DNA from: Phocoena phocoena
Lineage: Eukaryota > Chordata > Mammalia > Artiodactyla > Phocoenidae
Assembly (NCBI RefSeq): GCF_963924675.1
Contig: NW_027077396.1
Span: 124,001-188,000 of the forward strand
Direction: 5' to 3'
DNA length: 64,000 nucleotides
The notes under the pieces are model-generated. The model saw nothing but the letters and a program-made list of their open reading frames with translations, was not told the DNA's origin and did not search any database. The first letter of the stretch is position 1, and every line of letters begins with the position of its first letter. Made by a program: the position numbers and the translations under genes. Below, piece after piece: positions 36,748 to 50,723 of the stretch.

Positions 36748-38494
36748 ATAGTGAGTGGATGCAGGTACGGTGATTCTACGTGAACTACGTCACACAGAAA
36801 AAGAAACATCATAAGATATCACTAATACACGGAATGTAAACTTGACTACACATGAACTGAATTACAAAACAGAACAGGGTCTCAAATTTAGAAAACCAAC
36901 TAGTGCTTGCTTATGGGGAAAGGTGCGTTGGGGTGCTTCATAAAACCAGAGACTGAAATTAGCACAGATAACTTTCCATAAGCCAAATATGTAATAGACA
37001 AGACCTACTCCTTGCTCAACGAAATGGACCCAACACCACATATTCAACGCCTAGGAATATACCTGACTAGGAAGAATCTTAAAACCCATGGATATATATG
37101 TCTCCGTAAGAGAATCAAGCGTGTGTACAGCGGCATAAACGCAGCAGTGAAAATCCGATAAATCCCATTATCAAAATAAATTTCAAAAAAAAATCATAAA
37201 GACAGTGAAATAGAGAGCAATTCTTAAATAATTCACTCAGGGCATGTGATGCAACAGGGATTTAACACATCTACACCCAGAGCTGGTTGAGACATAAGGC
37301 TGGACACTTCAGGCTGATAGCATTGGTGAGTTTCGGTGAGCAAATGCAGACCCTTTGAAGTCATACTGCATGGTACCCATTCCATGGGTCCCAACTCTCC
37401 AGGTTCAAGGGATTCTTCCTCCAGCTAAAACATGCATGGGAAACCAAGAGTATCATCCACCATGTGATTGGGAAATGATTTAAAATGCATCTCAGTTTTC
37501 GTATCCTGGTCCTCGGGTTCACCATTCCAGATGCTTTACTAACACTCTCCCCGCTTGGAGAGTCAGTGCCTTTAACCTCCTCTTTGGCACAGCTTGCAAT
37601 TTCTGTGCAAAATGAACAGGAATAGGGAGAACCAATGAGAGACTAGCTGTAGGTGTCTGCACGGGCAAATGTAACGCTCATTGCCCACCAGGAAGAGGAA
37701 TTAAACAAAGGCTCAGTGTGCCCTGCTGGAAAGAGATTAGGGCCTGAAGCAATCCTGCGGTTTTGTGCCCAGCTCACAAGAAAGCGAGTTGAAGAAAGGA
37801 GCTCAGGGGCACTGTAATTCACAAACCTGCAGAGTTATAAATGACAGCTTTCCTCCAAAAATATATTGAAGTAAGCCTGCGAAGGGGACTTGAAAGCGGG
37901 GCAGAATTTCAGGAAAACGATTGCAGGGGGTAGACTGGAATTGCCCTGAAAGCATAGGAAAAGAGGCAGAACGTCGACAATGATGCACTTGGCCAAAAAG
38001 GGCGTATGCGTTTTTTCCTGAATATATTCAGGAAAAAACGCATACGCCCTTTTTGGCCAACCAAGCAAGCCTGTAAATGAAATCTGCACTACAATGAAGT
38101 CTCACTGCCCCCCTGGTAAAAGGGCCATCTGAAAAAAGTGTAAAATCCAGAAAGGTAGGACAGGATATGGAGAACAGGGAGCCTTGTTATGCTGATTGGC
38201 AGGATGTAAATTGCCAGCAGCCACCCTGGAGAAGTGTATGGTGTTTCCTGAAACACGAAAGAAACAAAGCAACACAGCCTATGGCACTTCCACTTATGGT
38301 CCTAGAGCTTACGGAAATTAAAATCAAAAACAGACAGCCACCCCAATATTTGAGACGGCTGTGTTCACAAGAAGCTCGTCTACAGTATCAGGTAAATATC
38401 CCAGAAAGCAAAAAATGGATAAAGAACTTGTGGCACGTACGTACAATGCAATATCACTCAGCAATGAAATCTGTGTCATCAGGCCCATAGCGGC
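36748..38494 (+). repeat. Satellite unit M22, form B with opened L1 frame
   Basis: Form B with GCAACAGGGATTT near 37251, TATCATCC near 37451, GAAAGAGATTAG near 37729 (shared with M30) and CCTGGTAAAAGG near 38111. A T-to-G change at 38305 removes a stop. Palindrome at 37989-38060, perfect. Confidence 0.93.
38167..38490 (+). pseudogene. L1 ORF2 C-terminal fragment, open for 107 codons
   Basis: In this unit alone, T-to-G at 38305 turns the TAG found at this place in the other units into GAG (residue 47), leaving 107 open codons. The translation is in the genuine L1 ORF2 frame. Residues about 20-28 read PWRSVWCFL, and about 83-100 read KWIKNLWHVRTMQYHSAM, both recognisable ORF2 C-terminal motifs. 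It covers only a small distal part of ORF2, with no endonuclease or reverse transcriptase region. The ATG is an accidental codon in former L1 sequence, and there is no promoter or selection signal. I regard it as a chance opening of a dead fragment. Confidence 0.8.
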
Positions 38495-40241
38495 ATAGTG
38501 AGTGGATGCAGGTACGGTGATTCTACGTGAACTACGTCACACAGAAAAAGAAACATCATAAGATATCACGAATACACGGAATGTAAACTTGACTACACAT
38601 GAACTGAATTACAAAATAGAAAAGGGTCTCAAATTTAGAAAACCAACTAGTGCTTGCTTATGGGGAAAGGTGCCTTGGGGTGCTGCATAAAACCAGAGAC
38701 TGAAATTAGCACAGATAACTTTCCATAAGCCCAATATGTAATAGACAAGACCTACTCCTTGCTCAACGAAATGGACCCAACACCACATATTCAACGCCTA
38801 GGAATATACCTGACTAGGAAGAATCTTAAAACCCATGGATATATATGTCTCCATAAGAGAATCAAGGGTGTGTACAGCGGCCGAAAGGCAGCAGTGAAAA
38901 TCCGATAAATCCCATTATCAAAATAAATTTCGAAAACAAAACACAAAGACAGTGAAATAGAGAGCAATTCTTAAATAATTCACTCAGGGCATGTGATGCA
39001 ACCGGGATTGACCACATCTACACCCAGAGCTGGTTGAGACATAAGGCTGGACACTTCAGGCTGATAGCATTGGTGAGTTTAGGTGAGCAAATGCACACCC
39101 TTTGAAGTCATACTGTATGGTACCTATTCCATGGGTCCCAACTCTTCAGGTTCAAGGGATTCTTCCTCCAGCTAAAACATGCATGTGAAACCCACAGTAT
39201 GGTCCACCGTGTTATGGGGAAATGATTTAAAATGCATCTCAGTTTTCGTATCCTGGTCCTCGGGTTCACCATTCCAGATGATTTACTAACAGTCTCCCTG
39301 CTTGGAGAGTCAGTGCCTTTAACCTCCTGTTTGGCACAGCTTGCAATTTCTGTGCAAGATGAACAGGAATAGGGAGAACCAATGAGAGACTAGCTGTAGG
39401 TGTCTGCACGGGCAAATGTAACGCTCATTTCCCACCAGGAAGAGGAATTTACCAAAGGCTCAGCATGCCCTGCCCGAAACAGATTAGGGCCTGAAGCAAT
39501 CCTGCGGTTTTGTGCCCAGTTCACAAGAAAGCGAGTTGAAGAAAGGAGCTCAGGGGCACTGTAATTCACAAACCTGCAGAGTTATAAATGACAGCTATCC
39601 TCCAAAAATATATTGAAGTAAGCCTGCGAAGGGGACTTGAAAGCGGGGCAGAATTTCAGGAAAACGATTGCAGGGGGTAGACTGGAATTGCCCTGAAAGC
39701 ATAGGAAAAGAGGCAGAACGTCGACAATGATGCACTTGGCCAAAAAGGGCGTATGCGTTTTTTCCTGAATATATTCAGGAAAAAACGCATACGCCCTTTT
39801 TGGCCAACCAAGCAAGCCTGTAAAGGAAATCTGCACTACAATGAAGTCTCACTGCCCCCCGGGCAAGAGGGCCATCTGAAAAAAGTGTAAAATCCAGAAA
39901 GGTAGGACAGGATATGGAGAACAGGGAGCCTTGTTATGCTGATTGGCAGGATGTAAATTGCCAGCAGCCAGCCTGGAGAAGTGTATGGTGTTTCCTGAAA
40001 CACATAAGAAACAAAGCAACACAGTCTATGGCACTTCCACTTATGGTCCTATAGCTTACGGAAATTAAAATCAAAAACAGACAGCCACCCCAATATTTGG
40101 GACGGCTGTGTTCACAAGAAGCTCGTCTACAGTAACAGGTAAATATCCCAGAAAGCAAAATATGGATAAAGAAGTTGTGGCACGTACGTACAATGCAATA
40201 TCACTCAGCAATGAAATCTGTGTCATCAGGCCCGTAGCGGC
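38495..40241 (+). repeat. Satellite unit M23, form A
   Basis: Form A with CTCCATAAGAG (A at 38853). Palindrome at 39736-39807, perfect. Confidence 0.93.
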
Positions 40242-41988
40242 ATAGTGAGTGGATGCAGGTACGGTGATTCTATGTGAACTACGTCACACAGAAAAAGAAA
40301 CATCATAAGATATCACTAATACACGGAATGTAAACTTGACTACACATGAACTGAATTACAAAACAGAACAGGGTCTCAAATTTAGAAAACCAACTAGTGC
40401 TTGCTTATGGGGAAAGGTGCGTTGGGGTGCTTCATAAAACCAGAGACTGAAATTAGCACAGATAACTTTCCATAAGCCAAATATGTAATAGACAAGACCT
40501 ACTCCTTGCTCAACGAAATGGACCCAACACCACATATTCAACGCCTAGGAATATACCTGACTAGGAAGAATCTTAAAACCCATGGATATATATGTCTCCG
40601 TAAGAGAATCAAGCGTGTGTACAGCGGCATAAACGCAGCAGTGAAAATCCGATAAATCCCATTATCAAAATAAATTTCAAAAAAAAATCATAAAGACCGT
40701 GAAATAGAGAGCAATTCTTAAATAATTCACTCAGGGCATGTGATGCAACCGGGATTTAACACATCTACACCCAGAGCTGGTTGAGACATAAGGCTGGACA
40801 CTTCAGGCTGATAGCATTGGTGAGTTTCGGTGAGCAAATGCAGACCCTTTGAAGTCATACTGCATGGTACCCATTCCATGGGTCCCAACTCTCCAGGTTC
40901 AAGGGATTCTTCCTCCAGCTAAAACATGCATGGGAAACCAAGAGTATCGTCCACCATGTGATTGGGAAATGATTTAAAATGCATCTCAGTTTTCGTATCC
41001 TGGTCCTCGGGTTCACCATTCCAGATGCTTTACTAACACTCTCCCCGCTTGGAGAGTCAGTGCCTTTAACCTCCTCTTTGGCACAGCTTGCAATTTCTGT
41101 GCAAAATGAACAGGAATAGGGAGAACCAATGAGAGACTAGCTGTAGGTGTCTGCACGGGCAAATGTAACGCTCATTGCCCACCAGGAAGAGGAATTAAAC
41201 AAAGGCTCAGTGTGCCCTGCTGGAAACAGATTAGGGCCTGAAGCAATCAGGCGGTTTTGTGCCCAGCTCACAAGAAAGCGAGTTGAAGAAAGGAGCTCAG
41301 GGGCACTGTAATTCACAAACCTGCAGAGTTATAAATGACAGCTTTCCTCCAAAAATATATTGAAGTAAGCCTGCGAAGGGGACTTGAAAGAGGGGCAGAA
41401 TTTCAGGAAAACGATTGCAGGGGGTAGACTGGAATTGCCCTGAAAGCATAGGAAAAGAGGCAGAACGTCGACAATGATGCACTTGGCCAAAAAGGGCGTA
41501 TGCGTTTTTTCCTGAATATATTCAGGAAAAAACGCATACGCCCTTTTTGGCCAACCAAGCAAGCCTGTAAATGAAATCTGCACTACAATGAAGTCTCACT
41601 GCCCCCCTGGCAAAAGGGCCATCTGAAAAAAGTGTAAAATCCAGAAAGGTAGGACAGGATATGGAGAACAGGGAGCCTTGTTATGCTGATTGGCAGGATG
41701 TAAATTGCCAGCAGCCACCCTGGAGAAGTGTATGGTGTTTCCTGAAACACGAAAGAAACAAAGCAACACAGCCTATGGCACTTCCACTTATGGTCCTATA
41801 GCTTACGGAAATTAAAATCAAAAACAGACAGCCACCCCAATATTTGAGACGGCTGTGTTCACAAGAAGCTCGTCTACAGTATCAGGTAAATATCCCAGAA
41901 AGCAAAAAATGGATAAAGAACTTGTGGCACGTACGTACAATGCAATATCACTCAGCAATGAAATCTGTGTCATCAGGCCCATAGCGGC
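40242..41988 (+). repeat. Satellite unit M24, form B (TATGTG/ACCGTG subtype)
   Basis: Form B with T at 40273, GACCGTG near 40694, CAATCAGGCGG near 41245 and GAAAGAGGGGC near 41387. The last two recur in M32, exactly 13,976 bp later. Palindrome at 41483-41554, perfect. Confidence 0.93.
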
Positions 41989-43735
41989 ATAGTGAGTGGA
42001 TGCAGGTACGGTGATTCTACGTGAACTACGTCACACAGAAAAAGAAACATCATAAGATATCACGAATACACGGAATGTAAACTTGACTACACATGAACTG
42101 AATTACAAAATAGAAAAGGGTCTCAAATTTAGAAAACCAACTAGTGCTTGCTTATGGGGAAAGGTGCCTTGGGGTGCTGCATAAAACCAGAGACTGAAAT
42201 TAGCACAGATAACTTTCCATAAGCCCAATATGTAATAGACAAGACCTACTCCTTGCTCAACGAAATGGACCCAACACCACATATTCAACGCCTAGGAATA
42301 TACCTGACTAGGAAGAATCTTAAAACCCATGGATATATATGTCTCCGTAAGAGAATCAAGGGTGTGTACAGCGGCCGAAAGGCAGCAGTGAAAATCCGAT
42401 AAATCCCATTATCAAAATAAATTTCGAAAACAAAACACAAAGACAGTGAAATAGAGAGCAATTCTTAAATAATTCACTCAGGGCATGTGATGCAACCGGG
42501 ATTGACCACATCTACACCCAGAGCTGGTTGAGACATAAGGCTGGACACTTCAGGCTGATAGCATTGGTGAGTTTAGGTGAGCAAATGCACACCCTTTGAA
42601 GTCATACTGTATGGTACCTATTCCATGGGTCCCAACTCTTCAGGTTCAAGGGATTCTTCCTCCAGCTAAAACATGCATGTGAAACCCACAGTATGGTCCA
42701 CCGTGTTATGGGGAAATGATTTAAAATGCATCTCAGTTTTCGTATCCTGGTCCTCGGGTTCACCATTCCAGATGATTTACTAACAGTCTCCCTGCTTGGA
42801 GAGTCAGTGCCTTTAACCTCCTGTTTGGCACAGCTTGCAATTTCTGTGCAAGATGAACAGGAATAGGGAGAACCAATGAGAGACTAGCTGTAGGTGTCTG
42901 CACGGGCAAATGTAACGCTCATTTCCCACCAGGAAGAGGAATTTACCAAAGGCTCAGCATGCCCTGCCCGAAACAGATTAGGGCCTGAAGCAATCCTGCG
43001 GTTTTGTGCCCAGTTCACAAGAAAGCGAGTTGAAGAAAGGAGCTCAGGGGCACTGTAATTCACAAACCTGCAGAGTTATAAATGACAGCTATCCTCCAAA
43101 AATATATTGAAGTAAGCCTGCGAAGGGGACTTGAAAGCGGGGCAGAATTTCAGGAAAACGATTGCAGGGGGTAGACTGGAATTGCCCTGAAAGCATAGGA
43201 AAAGAGGCAGAACGTCGACAATGATGCACTTGGCCAAAAAGGGCGTATGCGTTTTTTCCTGAATATATTCAGGAAAAAACGCATACGCCCTTTTTGGCCA
43301 ACCAAGCAAGCCTGTAAATGAAATCTGCACTACAATGAAGTCTCACTGCCCCCCGGGCAAGAGGGCCATCTGAAAAAAGTGTAAAATCCAGAAAGGTAGG
43401 ACAGGATATGGAGAACAGGGAGCCTTGTTATGCTGATTGGCAGGATGTAAATTGCCAGCAGCCAGCCTGGAGAAGTGTATGGTGTTTCCTGAAACACATA
43501 AGAAACAAAGCAACACAGTCTATGGCACTTCCACTTATGGTCCTATAGCTTACGGAAATTAAAATCAAAAACAGACAGCCACCCCAATATTTGGGACGGC
43601 TGTGTTCACAAGAAGCTCGTCTACAGTAACAGGTAAATATCCCAGAAAGCAAAATATGGATAAAGAAGTTGTGGCACGTACGTACAATGCAATATCACTC
43701 AGCAATGAAATCTGTGTCATCAGGCCCGTAGCGGC
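41989..43735 (+). repeat. Satellite unit M25, form A
   Basis: Form A except for a B-like TGTAAATGAAATC near 43313, just after the palindrome (43230-43301, perfect). Confidence 0.93.
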
Positions 43736-45482
43736 ATAGTGAGTGGATGCAGGTACGGTGATTCTATGTGAACTACGTCACACAGAAAAAGAAACATCAT
43801 AAGATATCACTAATACACGGAATGTAAACTTGACTACACATGAACTGAATTACAAAACAGAACAGGGTCTCAAATTTAGAAAACCAACTAGTGCTTGCTT
43901 ATGGGGAAAGGTGCGTTGGGGTGCTTCATAAAACCAGAGACTGAAATTAGCACAGATAACTTTCCATAAGCCAAATATGTAATAGACAAGACCTACTCCT
44001 TGCTCAACGAAATGGACCCAACACCACATATTCAACGCCTAGGAATATACCTGACTAGGAAGAATCTTAAAACCCATGGATATATATGTCTCCGTAAGAG
44101 AATCAAGCGTGTGTACAGCGGCATAAACGCAGCAGTGAAAATCCGATAAATCCCATTATCAAAATAAATTTCAAAAAAAAATCATAAAGACCGTGAAATA
44201 GAGAGCAATTCTTAAATAATTCACTCAGGGCATGTGATGCAACCGGGATTTAACCCATCTACACCCAGAGCTGGTTGAGACATAAGGCTGGACACTTCAG
44301 GCTGATAGCATTGGTGAGTTTCGGTGAGCAAATGCAGACCCTTTGAAGTCATACTGCATGGTACCCATTCCATGGGTCCCAACTCTCCAGGTTCAAGGGA
44401 TTCTTCCTCCAGCTAAAACATGCATGGGAAACCAAGAGTATCGTCCACCATGTGATTGGGAAATGATTTAAAATGCATCTCAGTTTTCGTATCCTGGTCC
44501 TCGGGTTCACCATTCCAGATGCTTTACTAACACTCTCCCCGCTTGGAGAGTCAGTGCCTTTAACCTCCTCTTTGGCACAGCTTGCAATTTCTGTGCAAAA
44601 TGAACAGGAATAGGGAGAACCAATGAGAGACTAGCTGTAGGTGTCTGCACGGGCAAATGTAACGCTCATTGCCCACCAGGAAGAGGAATTAAACAAAGGC
44701 TCAGTGTGCCCTGCTGGAAACAGATTAGGGCCTGAAGCAATCCTGCGGTTTTGTGCCCAGCTCACAAGAAAGCGAGTTGAAGAAAGGAGCTCAGGGGCAC
44801 TGTAATTCACAAACCTGCAGAGTTATAAATGACAGCTTTCCTCCAAAAATATATTGAAGTAAGCCTGCGAAGGGGACTTGAAAGCGGGGCAGAATTTCAG
44901 GAAAACGATTGCAGGGGGTAGACTGGAATTGCCCTGAAAGCATAGGAAAAGAGGCAGAACGTCGACAATGATGCACTTGGCCAAAAAGGGCGTATGCGTT
45001 TTTTCCTGAATATATTCAGGAAAAAACGCATACGCCCTTTTTGGCCAACCAAGCAAGCCTGTAAATGAAATCTGCACTACAATGAAGTCTCACTGCCCCC
45101 CTGGCAAAAGGGCCATCTGAAAAAAGTGTAAAATCCAGAAAGGTAGGACAGGATATGGAGAACAGGGAGCCTTGTTATGCTGATTGGCAGGATGTAAATT
45201 GCCAGCAGCCACCCTGGAGAAGTGTATGGTGTTTCCTGAAACACGAAAGAAACAAAGCAACACAGCCTATGGCACCTCCACTTATGGTCCTATAGCTTAC
45301 GGAAATTAAAATCAAAAACAGACAGCCACCCCAATATTTGAGACGGCTGTGTTCACAAGAAGCTCGTCTACAGTATCAGGTAAATATCCCAGAAAGCAAA
45401 AAATGGATAAAGAACTTGTGGCACGTACGTACAATGCAATATCACTCAGCAATGAAATCTGTGTCATCAGGCCCATAGTGGC
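43736..45482 (+). repeat. Satellite unit M26, form B (TATGTG/ACCGTG subtype)
   Basis: Form B with T at 43767 and GACCGTG near 44189. Private TTAACCCATC near 44250, GGCACCTCC near 45271 and CATAGTGGC (T at 45479). Palindrome at 44977-45048, perfect. Confidence 0.93.
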
Positions 45483-47229
45483 ATAGTGAGTGGATGCAGG
45501 TACGGTGATTCTACGTGAACTACGTCACACAGAAAAAGAAACATCATAAGATATCACGAATACACGGAATGTAAACTTGACTACACATGAACTGAATTAC
45601 AAAATAGAAAAGGGTCTCAAATTTAGAAAACCAACTAGTGCTTGCTTATGGGGAAAGGTGCCTTGGGGTGCTGCATAAAACCAGAGACTGAAATTAGCAC
45701 AGATAACTTTCCATAAGCCCAATATGTAATAGACAAGACCTACTCCTTGCTCAACGAAATGGACCCAACACCACATATTCAACGCCTAGGAATATACCTG
45801 ACTAGGAAGAATCTTAAAACCCATGGATATATATGTCTCCGTAAGAGAATCAAGGGTGTGTACAGCGGCCAAAAGGCAGCAGTGAAAATCCGATAAATCC
45901 CATTATCAAAATAAATTTCGAAAACAAAACACAAAGACAGTGAAATAGAGAGCAATTCTTAAATAATTCACTCAGGGCATGTGATGCAACCGGGATTGAC
46001 CACATCTACACCCAGAGCTGGTTGAGACATAAGGCTGGACACTTCAGGCTGATAGCATTGGTGAGTTTCGGTGAGCAAATGCACACCCTTTGAAGTCATA
46101 CTGTATGGTACCTATTCCATGGGTCCCAACTCTTCAGGTTCAAGGGATTCTTCCTCCAGCTAAAACATGCATGTGAAACCCACAGTATGGTCCACCGTGT
46201 TATGGGGAAATGATTTAAAATGCATCTCAGTTTTCGTATCCTGGTCCTCGGGTTCACCATTCCAGATGATTTACTAACAGTCTCCCTGCTTGGAGAGTCA
46301 GTGCCTTTAACCTCCTGTTTGGCACAGCTTGCAATTTCTGTGCAAGATGAACAGGAATAGGGAGAACCAATGAGAGACTAGCTGTAGGTGTCTGCACGGG
46401 CAAATGTAACGCTCATTTCCCACCAGGAAGAGGAATTTACCAAAGGCTCAACATGCCCTGCCCGAAACAGATTAGGGCCTGAAGCAATCCTGCGGTTTTG
46501 TGCCCAGTTCACAAGAAAGCGAGTTGAAGAAAGGAGCTCAGGGGCACTGTAATTCACAAACCTGCAGAGTTATAAATGACAGCTATCCTCCAAAAATATA
46601 TTGAAGTAAGCCTGCGAAGGGGACTTGAAAGCGGGGCAGAATTTCAGGAAAACGATTGCAGGGGGTAGACTGGAATTGCCCTGAAAGCATAGGAAAAGAG
46701 GCAGAACGTCGACAATGATGCACTTGGCCAAAAAGGGCGTATGCGTTTTTTCCTGAATATATTCAGGAAAAAACGCATACGCCCTTTTTGGCCAACCAAG
46801 CAAGCCTGTAAAGGAAATCTGCACTACAATGAAGTCTCACTGCCCCCCGGGCAAGAGGGCCATCTGAAAAAAGTGTAAAATCCAGAAAGGTAGGACAGGA
46901 TATGGAGAACAGGGAGCCTTGTTATGCTGATTGGCAGGATGTAAATTGCCAGCAGCCAGCCTGGAGAAGTGTATGGTGTTTCCTGAAACACATAAGAAAC
47001 AAAGCAACACAGTCTATGGCACTTCCACTTATGGTCCTATAGCTTACGGAAATTAAAATCAAAAACAGACAGCCACCCCAATATTTGGGACGGCTGTGTT
47101 CACAAGAAGCTCGTCTACAGTATCAGGTAAATATCCCAGAAAGCAAAAAATGGATAAAGAAGTTGTGGCACGTACGTGCAATGCAGTATCACTCAGCAAT
47201 GAAATCTGTGTCATCAGGCACGTAGCGGC
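45483..47229 (+). repeat. Satellite unit M27, form A with altered end
   Basis: Form A, with CTCAACATGCC near 46447. Near its end it carries GTATCAGG, CGTGCAATGCAGTATC (G at 47178) and CAGGCACGTAG, the last two also seen in M35. Palindrome at 46724-46795, perfect. Confidence 0.93.
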
Positions 47230-48976
47230 ATAGTGAGTGGATGCAGGTACGGTGATTCTACGTGAACTACGTCACACAGAAAAAGAAACATCATAAGATA
47301 TCACTAATACACGGAATGTAAACTTGACTACACATGAACTGAATTACAAAACAGAACAGGGTCTCAAATTTAGAAAACCAACTAGTGCTTGCTTATGGGG
47401 AAAGGTGCGTTGGGGTGCTTCATAAAACCAGAGACTGAAATTAGCACAGATAACTTTCCATAAGCCAAATATGTAATAGACAAGACCTACTCCTTGCTCA
47501 ACGAAATGGACCCAACACCACATATTCAACGCCTAGGAATATACCTGACTAGGAAGAATCTTAAAACCCATGGATATATATGTCTCCGTAAGAGAATCAA
47601 GCGTGTGTACAGCGGCATAAACGCAGCAGTGAAAATCTGATAAATCCCATTATCAAAATAAATTTCAAAAAAAAATCATAAAGACAGTGAAATAGAGAGC
47701 AATTCTTAAATAATTCACTCAGGGCATGTGATGCAACCGGGATTTAACACATCTACACCCAGAGCTGGTTGAGACATAAGGCTGGACACTTCAGGCTGAT
47801 AGCATTGGTGAGTTTCGGTGAGCAAATGCAGACCCTTTGAAGTCATACTGCATGGTACCCATTCCATGGGTCCCAACTCTCCAGGTTCAAGGGATTCTTC
47901 CTCCAGCTAAAACATGCATGGGAAACCAAGAGTATCGTCCACCATGTGATTGGGAAATGATTTAAAATGCATCTCAGTTTTCGTATCCTGGTCCTCGGGT
48001 TCACCATTCCAGATGCTTTACTAACACTCTCCCCGCTTGGAGAGTCAGTGCCTTTAACCTCCTCTTTGGCACAGCTTGCAATTTCTGTGCAAAATGAACA
48101 GGAATAGGGAGAACCAATGAGAGACTAGCTGTAGGTGTCTGCACGGGCAAATGTAACGCTCATTGCCCACCAGGAAGAGGAATTAACCAAAGGCTCAGCG
48201 TGCCCTGCCGGAAACAAATTAGGGCCTGAAGCAATCCTGCGGTTTTGTGCCCAGCTCACAAGAAAGCGAGTTGAAGAAAGGAGCTCAGGGGCACTGTAAT
48301 TCACAAACCTGCAGAGTTATAAATGACAGCTATCCTCCAAAAATATATTGAAGTAAGCCTGCGAAGGGGAGTTGAATGCGGGGCAGAATTTCAGGAAAAC
48401 GATTGCAGGGGGTAAACTGGAATTGCCCTGAAAGCATAGGAAAAGAGGCAGAACGTCGACAATGATGCACTTGGCCAAAAAGGGCGTATGTGTTTTTTCC
48501 TGAATATATTCAGGAAAAAACGCATACGCCCTTTTTGGCCAACCAAGCAAGCCTGTAAAGGAAATCTGCACTACAAAGAAGTCTCACTGCCCCCCTGGCA
48601 AAAGGGCCATCTGAAAAAAGTGTAAAATCCAGAAAGGTAGGACAGGATATGGAGAACAGGGAGCCTTGTTATGCTGATTGGCAGGATGTAAATTGCCAGC
48701 AGCCACCCTGGAGAAGTGTATGGTGTTTCCTGAAACACGAAAGAAACAAAGCAACACAGCCTATGGCACTTCCACTTATGGTCCTATAGCTTACGGAAAT
48801 TAAAATCAAAAACAGACAGCCACCCCAATATTTGAGACGGCTGTGTTCACAAGAAGCTCGTCTACAGTATCAGGTAAATATCCCAGAAAGCAAAAAATGG
48901 ATAAAGAACTTGTGGCACGTACGTACAATGCAATATCACTCAGCAATGAAATCTGTGTCATCAGGCCCGTAGCGGC
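47230..48976 (+). repeat. Satellite unit M28, mosaic B / A / b
   Basis: B at the start, A-like around the palindrome (GACAGCTATCC near 48327, TGTAAAGGAAATC near 48553), then B again from CCCCCTGGCAAAAGG. Has GTTGAATGCGG near 48371, GGTAAACTGG near 48411 and AATCTGATAAATCC near 47634. Palindrome at 48471-48542 with one mismatch. Paired with M36. Confidence 0.91.
48491..48491. other. Palindrome mismatch in M28 (C to T, left arm)
   Basis: GTATGTG replaces GTATGCG in the left arm, a CpG-type transition. Its partner unit M36 keeps the perfect palindrome, so the change postdates their duplication or was repaired in M36. Confidence 0.9.
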
Positions 48977-50723
48977 ATAGTGAGTGGATGCAGGTACGGT
49001 GATTCTACGTGAACTACGTCACACAGAAAAAGAAACATCATAAGATATCACGAATACACGGAATGTAAACTTGACTACACATGAACTGAATTACAAAATA
49101 GAAAAGGGTCTCAAATTTAGAAAACCAACTAGTGCTTGCTTATGGGGAAAGGTGCCTTGGGGTGCTGCATAAAACCAGAGACTGAAATTAGCACAGATAA
49201 CTTTCCATAAGCCCAATATGTAATAGACAAGACCTACTCCTTGCTCAACGAAATGGACCCAACACCACATATTCAACGCCTAGGAATATACCTGACTAGG
49301 AAGAATCTTAAAACCCATGGATATATATGTCTCTGTAAGAGAATCAAACGTGTGTACAGCGGCCGAAAGGCAGCAGTGAAAATCCGATAAATCCCATTAT
49401 CAAAATAAATTTCGAAAACAAAACACAAAGACAGTGAAATAGAGAGCAATTCTTAAATAATTCACTCAGGGCATGTGATGCAACCGGGATTGACCACATC
49501 TACACCCAGAGCTGGTTGAGACATAAGGCTGGACACTTCAGGCTGATAGCATTGGTGAGTTTCGGTGAGCAAATGCACACCCTTTGAAGTCATACTGTAT
49601 GGTACCTATTCCATGGGTCCCAACTCTTCAGGTTCAAGGGATTCTTCCTCCAGCTAAAACATGCATGTGAAACCCACAGTATGGTCCACCGTGTTATGGG
49701 GAAATGATTTAAAATGCATCTCAGTTTTCGTATCCTGGTCCTCGGGTTCACCATTCCAGATGATTTACTAACAGTCTCCCTGCTTGGAGAGTCAGTGCCT
49801 TTAACCTCCTGTTTGGCACAGCTTGCAATTTCTGTGCAAGATGAACAGGAATAGGGAGAACCAATGAGAGACTAGCTGTAGGTGTCTGCACGGGCAAATG
49901 TAACGCTCATTTCCCACCAGGAAGAGGAATTTACCAAAGGCTCAGCATGCCCTGCCCGAAACAGATTAGGGCCTGAAGCAATCCTGCGGTTTTGTGCCCA
50001 GTTCACAAGAAAGCGAGTTGAAGAAAGGAGCTCAGGGGCACTGTAATTCACAAACCTGCAGAGTTATAAATGACAGCTATCCTCCAAAAATATATTGAAG
50101 TAAGCCTGCGAAGGGGACTTGAAAGCGGGGCAGAATTTCAGGAAAACGATTGCAGGGGGTAGACTGGAATTGCCCTGAAAGCATAGGAAAAGAGGCAGAA
50201 CGTCGACAATGATGCACTTGGCCAAAAAGGGCGTATGCGTTTTTTCCTGAATATATTCAGGAAAAAACGCATACGCCCTTTTTGGCCAACCAAGCAAGCC
50301 TGTAAAGGAAATCTGCACTACAATGAAGTCTCACTGCCCCCCGGGCAAGAGGGCCATCTGAAAAAAGTGTAAAATCCAGAAAGGTAGGACAGGATATGGA
50401 GAACAGGGAGCCTTGTTATGCTGATTGGCAGGATGTAAATTGCCAGCAGCCAGCCTGGAGAAGTGTATGGTGTTTCCTGAAACACATAAGAAACAAAGCA
50501 ACACAGTCTATGGCACTTCCACTTATGGTCCTATAGCTTACGGAAATTAAAATCAAAAACAGACAGCCACCCCAATATTTGGGACGGCTGTGTTCACAAG
50601 AAGCTCGTCTACAGTATCAGGTAAATATCCCAGAAAGCAAAATATGGATAAAGAAGTTGTGGCACGTACGTACAATGCAATATCACTCAGCAATGAAATC
50701 TGTGTCATCAGGCCCGTAGCGGC
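48977..50723 (+). repeat. Satellite unit M29, form A
   Basis: Form A with CTCTGTAAGAGAATCAAACG (T at 49334), shared only with M37, and GTATCAGG near its end. Palindrome at 50218-50289, perfect. Confidence 0.93.
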
